Below, piece by piece: positions 60,534-64,000 of a stretch of 64,000 nt of DNA. The position numbers and the translations under genes are program-made. The stretch spans positions 744,001 through 808,000 of the forward strand of contig NC_016480.1 in NCBI RefSeq assembly GCF_000227115.2, given 5' to 3'. The stretch comes from Naumovozyma dairenensis CBS 421 (lineage: Eukaryota > Ascomycota > Saccharomycetes > Saccharomycetales > Saccharomycetaceae). Below the pieces are notes generated by a model that was not told the origin of the DNA, ran no database searches, and worked only from the letters and a program-made list of their open reading frames with translations. Position 1 is the stretch's first letter, and the number at the start of each line of letters is the position of its first letter.

Positions 60534-63128
60534 TTAGTTTTTTGGTAGTTTTGTCTTGACAGTTTTCTTCTCCACTCTTAGGATAGATCCACCTTCTTGT
60601 TGTAACCATTGTTTAGCAACATCTGGATCAATACTATTACCATATTGATCCTTGAAAATTTTTGCACCTGGCTGCTTCATTATATCATCGTACGTTTCTT
60701 TGCCTGGAACTGGGGGAGCATCACTTGGTTTTTGACGTTCAACTTTTTCAGCTTCTAATTCAACAACGTTTTTATTGATTTCAATTACTGGCGATGATTC
60801 AGAAGACAGGGTTGGATACGGCATTGTTCGCAATGGAGTCTCTTCAGTTTCCAATTCTAAGGTGGCATAATCTTCGTATTTATCCAAGAAGATGTCACAG
60901 TTGTAATCCCATGTTGAAACCCATCTTGAACTTTTACAGGCTTCTTTTGTCCATTCATCACCGTAGATGATTGCTGTATGATTGTTAAAGAAATAATATG
61001 AAGCGCAGAAAAACACACCTAAAAATATATAGGCGAAAGTCTTCTTTCTCTTTAAGACATGGGTACATGTAATATCTAATGCGTGACCCAAAGCCAAGAC
61101 ACCGAAATAATAAGCTGGTAAATAATGATGTAAGAACATTTGACGTTTCATTAAGAATGATGGAGCGAAATGAATGGCAAAACCTAATAAATAGTGGATG
61201 ACCTGAACATGGAAATTGACAACGTTTGAATCTTGTAAGATACTCTTACCGACTTGCCATGATATCAACTCATAAAGAACAACAATGGCAAATACGACAA
61301 TAAATGCAGATACGGACCACCATACGATGGCGTTACCCAATAGGTAAACAGTCTTGTGATGGGTATCATCACCCCAATAACTGATACCACGGCTTAATAA
61401 AGGCCATGAGGTTGGTAACGATTCGAAATAATGAGGTTCAACTAAATTACTGTTGATATGCCACATTTTTTGATGAGATTCGATGAATTTTTGTAAGAAT
61501 GATGGCGCCTTGTAAGAAATACGTTTAGTATCTTCTGGCAATAATGGATTTTCACTACCTTCAATGTACCAAAGAGTTAAATAAGCCTTACCTGAATGAG
61601 CACATGTGACTTCTTGTTGTTGGAACCCCCATTCAGGTAATTTAGTTTCATGAGAGAACAAATAACAACCCGATAAAGCATGTTTTAATCTGAATTTAGT
61701 GTTGATGGCAATGATACGTTCTTGAGCTTCACCTGGAACAGATTTTGATTTATCAATTTCAATGATCCAATCATCATTACCGTCACCAGTGAAACCTGGG
61801 TAACCATAACAAGAAACTTCCTTTTGCCAATCACTGTTTTCGGATACAGGAGCCTTATGATCATGAGAATGTAATCTACATTGGGTACCCGGATGTAATA
61901 ATTTAATAACAGTACCATCGGATAAGTTATGGAAGGATTTAAAAGTAACACCTGGTGCATTATTACTTTCAATGATCCATTCATTATTGAAATCTAAATG
62001 TGGATATAGAGTAATTTGTTGTTGTTCAGAGCCAACTGGATAATTATGCTGATGAGAATGTAAATAACCACCCATAGTCCCCGTATGGCGTAATGTGACC
62101 ATAGAACCAACACCTACATCATACACCATATTTTGAGGGATTGTATTACCAATCAAAGCTGATCTAAATTCAGATGATAAGAAACTTGATCCATCACCTT
62201 CGAAACGTAAACTTTGGAAATGGACTTGGAAAAATAAAAGATATAAGATTGTCGGGATACCTAATAAACATACTAATTTCATTATGGCAATCATAAAGAC
62301 AGATTTAACCGATTTAGATAAATCACCGACCATGAACCATAATCTCCAAATACAAAGTAGACCGATCCAAGCGATGGTAAACAAACCCACCCATTTGGAA
62401 GAGGCAGCCATACCAAGGCAAAGCCCAGTAGCGATCAAAGTTTTAAGGGATCCAATTGAGAAGGAATGATAAGTTTCATATTTCTTAAAGGCATATGCAG
62501 AGGCTGCGATGAAGAAAATCAAAGGAGAATCCAAAAGGATATAACGAGAGATAGTAACATATGAATTTTCAATGGCAAAACATAACCCACAAACGAAGGC
62601 GATCCAAGATCTAACACCGGAAGCACGTAAGGTTAAATATAATAAGATGACGGTACATGAACCCAATGCAGCTGAGAACGTTCTCATAACTACATATGGG
62701 ACGTCCTTTGGATATAGAGCACCGATTTCTGGAAATAAGAAATCACCTTTGAATCCGGCAAGGGCAGCGACACCAGCATATAACATTTTGGCTAATGGAG
62801 GATGCACGTCCATAAAGAATTCTCCCTTGATGTAATAGGAAGCGAATTTACCGAAATGAACCTCATCAAAGACGACGCTATTAGGTTGAGATAATCTTGG
62901 TAATCTGATGGATGCAGTGAAGACTATTAATGCTAATAACATTAGTTTTTCCTTCATTGTTGTGATGGTACGAGAGGCGGTAAGTTCCTTTGGTGGTTCT
63001 GTGACGATGTACGGTCTTACTGGACCTTTTTCGATAAATAAATCTGGGGTAGTTTCAGTGGTCTGTTGTTCAGATGAGGGCTTCACACTTCCCGATTTTG
63101 AAGACGTTGTCTTCTTTTTATGGGCCAT
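60534..63128 (-). CDS. PMT1: Protein O-mannosyltransferase Pmt1
   Basis: ER O-mannosyltransferase that works as a heterodimer with a Pmt2-type partner. 864 residues. Typical Pmt1 features: GPVRPYIVTEPPKELTASRT, acidic pair in NSVVFDEVHFGKFASYYIKG, DVHPPLAKMLYAG, MIR repeats (HTGTMGGYLHSHQHNYP, HSHDHKAPVSENSDWQKEVS, LSGCYLFSHETKLPEWGF), and LHHYLPAYYFGVLALGHALD. The C-terminus has one copy of KIFKDQYGNSIDPDVAKQWL-QQEGG, as in S. cerevisiae Pmt1. Adjacent tandem paralogue of the PMT5-position gene. Confidence 0.97.
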   Translation of the reverse strand: MAHKKKTTSSKSGSVKPSSEQQTTETTPDLFIEKGPVRPYIVTEPPKELTASRTITTMKEKLMLLALIVFTASIRLPRLSQPNSVVFDEVHFGKFASYYIKGEFFMDVHPPLAKMLYAGVAALAGFKGDFLFPEIGALYPKDVPYVVMRTFSAALGSCTVILLYLTLRASGVRSWIAFVCGLCFAIENSYVTISRYILLDSPLIFFIAASAYAFKKYETYHSFSIGSLKTLIATGLCLGMAASSKWVGLFTIAWIGLLCIWRLWFMVGDLSKSVKSVFMIAIMKLVCLLGIPTILYLLFFQVHFQSLRFEGDGSSFLSSEFRSALIGNTIPQNMVYDVGVGSMVTLRHTGTMGGYLHSHQHNYPVGSEQQQITLYPHLDFNNEWIIESNNAPGVTFKSFHNLSDGTVIKLLHPGTQCRLHSHDHKAPVSENSDWQKEVSCYGYPGFTGDGNDDWIIEIDKSKSVPGEAQERIIAINTKFRLKHALSGCYLFSHETKLPEWGFQQQEVTCAHSGKAYLTLWYIEGSENPLLPEDTKRISYKAPSFLQKFIESHQKMWHINSNLVEPHYFESLPTSWPLLSRGISYWGDDTHHKTVYLLGNAIVWWSVSAFIVVFAIVVLYELISWQVGKSILQDSNVVNFHVQVIHYLLGFAIHFAPSFLMKRQMFLHHYLPAYYFGVLALGHALDITCTHVLKRKKTFAYIFLGVFFCASYYFFNNHTAIIYGDEWTKEACKSSRWVSTWDYNCDIFLDKYEDYATLELETEETPLRTMPYPTLSSESSPVIEINKNVVELEAEKVERQKPSDAPPVPGKETYDDIMKQPGAKIFKDQYGNSIDPDVAKQWLQQEGGSILRVEKKTVKTKLPKN

Positions 63129-64000
63129 TTTTTAAAGTCGTTTGAAGCTGTGTAGATTATTTGTCGTGAAGTGAACTTAAGTCAGGTGATGTGATGTGAC
63201 GTGAGGTGTACTTATATACTTTTTAGTCTTTCTAATAAAAACTTCCCTTTTCCTTTCAATGGGAGTTCGTATACCCAGCGACAATTGATTGATGCAGAAC
63301 CAGAGGAATATACAACGTTAATGGTACGAGGCAACCGATTTAAGGAGTAATTGGAAATATAAATAATATACAACTGAATTGGCTTTCGCTGTTCAAGATT
63401 TCAATTAGTTTTTTTTGATTAATTATTGTTACAAGCAATGAGATCTAACTCAGTTAGTGGTTACGTACGTATTTTGGCAAGTTGCAGGTCGTAAGTTACA
63501 GCTGAACAATACCGTTTTGCTTCCAAACGCGAGACATTTTGCTAGTTTGCCATACGTACAATATATTGAATATAATCGTTGTTTACGAGTTGGGAACAGA
63601 TTTGGATCTCGGGAAAAGTATGAGACGCGTCAACTCTTCTTGTGAGATAAATTGGGCGAAGAACCTCAAATTAGGGTTATACTAGAAAAAATAAAGGTCA
63701 GTACTTAATAATATAGGTTACAATTTCTTAAATTATTACAACAATATAGGGTACCAACATTACCTGGAAATGCAAATTTTTTTTTTTAGCAATGAGAAGT
63801 AGAAACCTTAATATAGATAGCAAAATATGTAAGTAAATAAAGGAAGACTGGAAGTGCAGTCAAATACCAAAATCTGTATCAGGAAAGACATCATTGCCAG
63901 GGAAATTGGGATATAAACAGACATGGGAGGGGTTGGGTTGGATTAAAAAATTTTGGGGATAGAAGCCAGGCTAGAAGGCCTCCAATTGGGGGCCAGGGGG
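63129..64000. other. PMT1 upstream region
   Basis: Promoter DNA with repeated GTGA(C/T)GTGA-like units at 63184-63210 and no gene-like frame. The last about 80 bases belong to the dispersed G-rich repeat. Confidence 0.4.
63918..64000. repeat. G-rich dispersed repeat, copy cut by window end
   Basis: ACATGGGAGGGGTTGGGTTGG, then ATAGAAGCC and AGAAGGCCTCCAATTGGGGG, is the inverted counterpart of about 38860-38965, with indels between. The shared block AGAAGGCCTCCAATTGGGG is exact. The copy continues beyond the window. Confidence 0.75.

Overview
This window is nuclear DNA of a budding yeast of the family Saccharomycetaceae. The genes are compact and nearly intronless, the three introns I find use GTATGT or GTACGT donors with TACTAAC branch points, and protein after protein matches Saccharomyces cerevisiae in sequence and order. 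The AT-rich base composition, Asn/Gln-rich regulators and fairly long intergenic regions would fit Naumovozyma or Kazachstania, but genus is a guess.

Layout: (1) 1-16.9 kb keeps the S. cerevisiae chromosome II left-arm order with relative orientations: VPS10 (3' end only), POP8 (one intron), APN2, RFT1, HAP3, PIM1, MCM2, NCL1, RRN10. (2) 18.4-30.0 kb is mainly a YER136-YER142 block: GDI1, then RPS13 (intron, Rap1-type promoter), an unknown two-exon gene and a decayed secreted-protein relic, RTR1, EMP65, COX15, MAG1. (3) 31-42.7 kb has a GAL2-like hexose transporter, HAA1 and a CMR3-like C2H2 regulator, separated by long gene-poor DNA with a G-rich dispersed repeat. (4) 44.3-46.5 kb has tRNA-Lys(CUU), a DUF1766/T5orf172-type gene that is whole only if a +1 frameshift occurs at CUU-CGG-C, and a divergent short-chain-dehydrogenase-like gene. 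(5) 46.8-63.1 kb is a YDL087-YDL095 block: LUC7, NUR1, RAM1, UBX3, SRP14, PMT5, PMT1. It is interrupted between RAM1 and UBX3 by two 1.1-1.2 kb TG...CA elements in inverted orientation, 18 bp upstream of tRNA-Val(AAC).

Most genes are housekeeping: vacuolar sorting, RNase P/MRP, base-excision repair (APN2 and MAG1 act in one pathway), N-glycosylation and O-mannosylation (RFT1, PMT1, PMT5), mitochondrial quality control and heme A synthesis (PIM1, COX15; HAP3 activates respiratory genes), replication licensing (MCM2), Pol I/II function (RRN10, RTR1), prenylation (RAM1, GDI1) and splicing (LUC7).

The observations I would follow first are the candidate programmed +1 frameshift at 44767-44773, the inverted pair of unusually long LTR-like elements at 51825-54110, the G-quadruplex-prone repeat shared by about 38.8 kb and the right window end, and the long C-terminal tail of the PMT5-position protein, which carries three copies of a motif present once in the adjacent PMT1.
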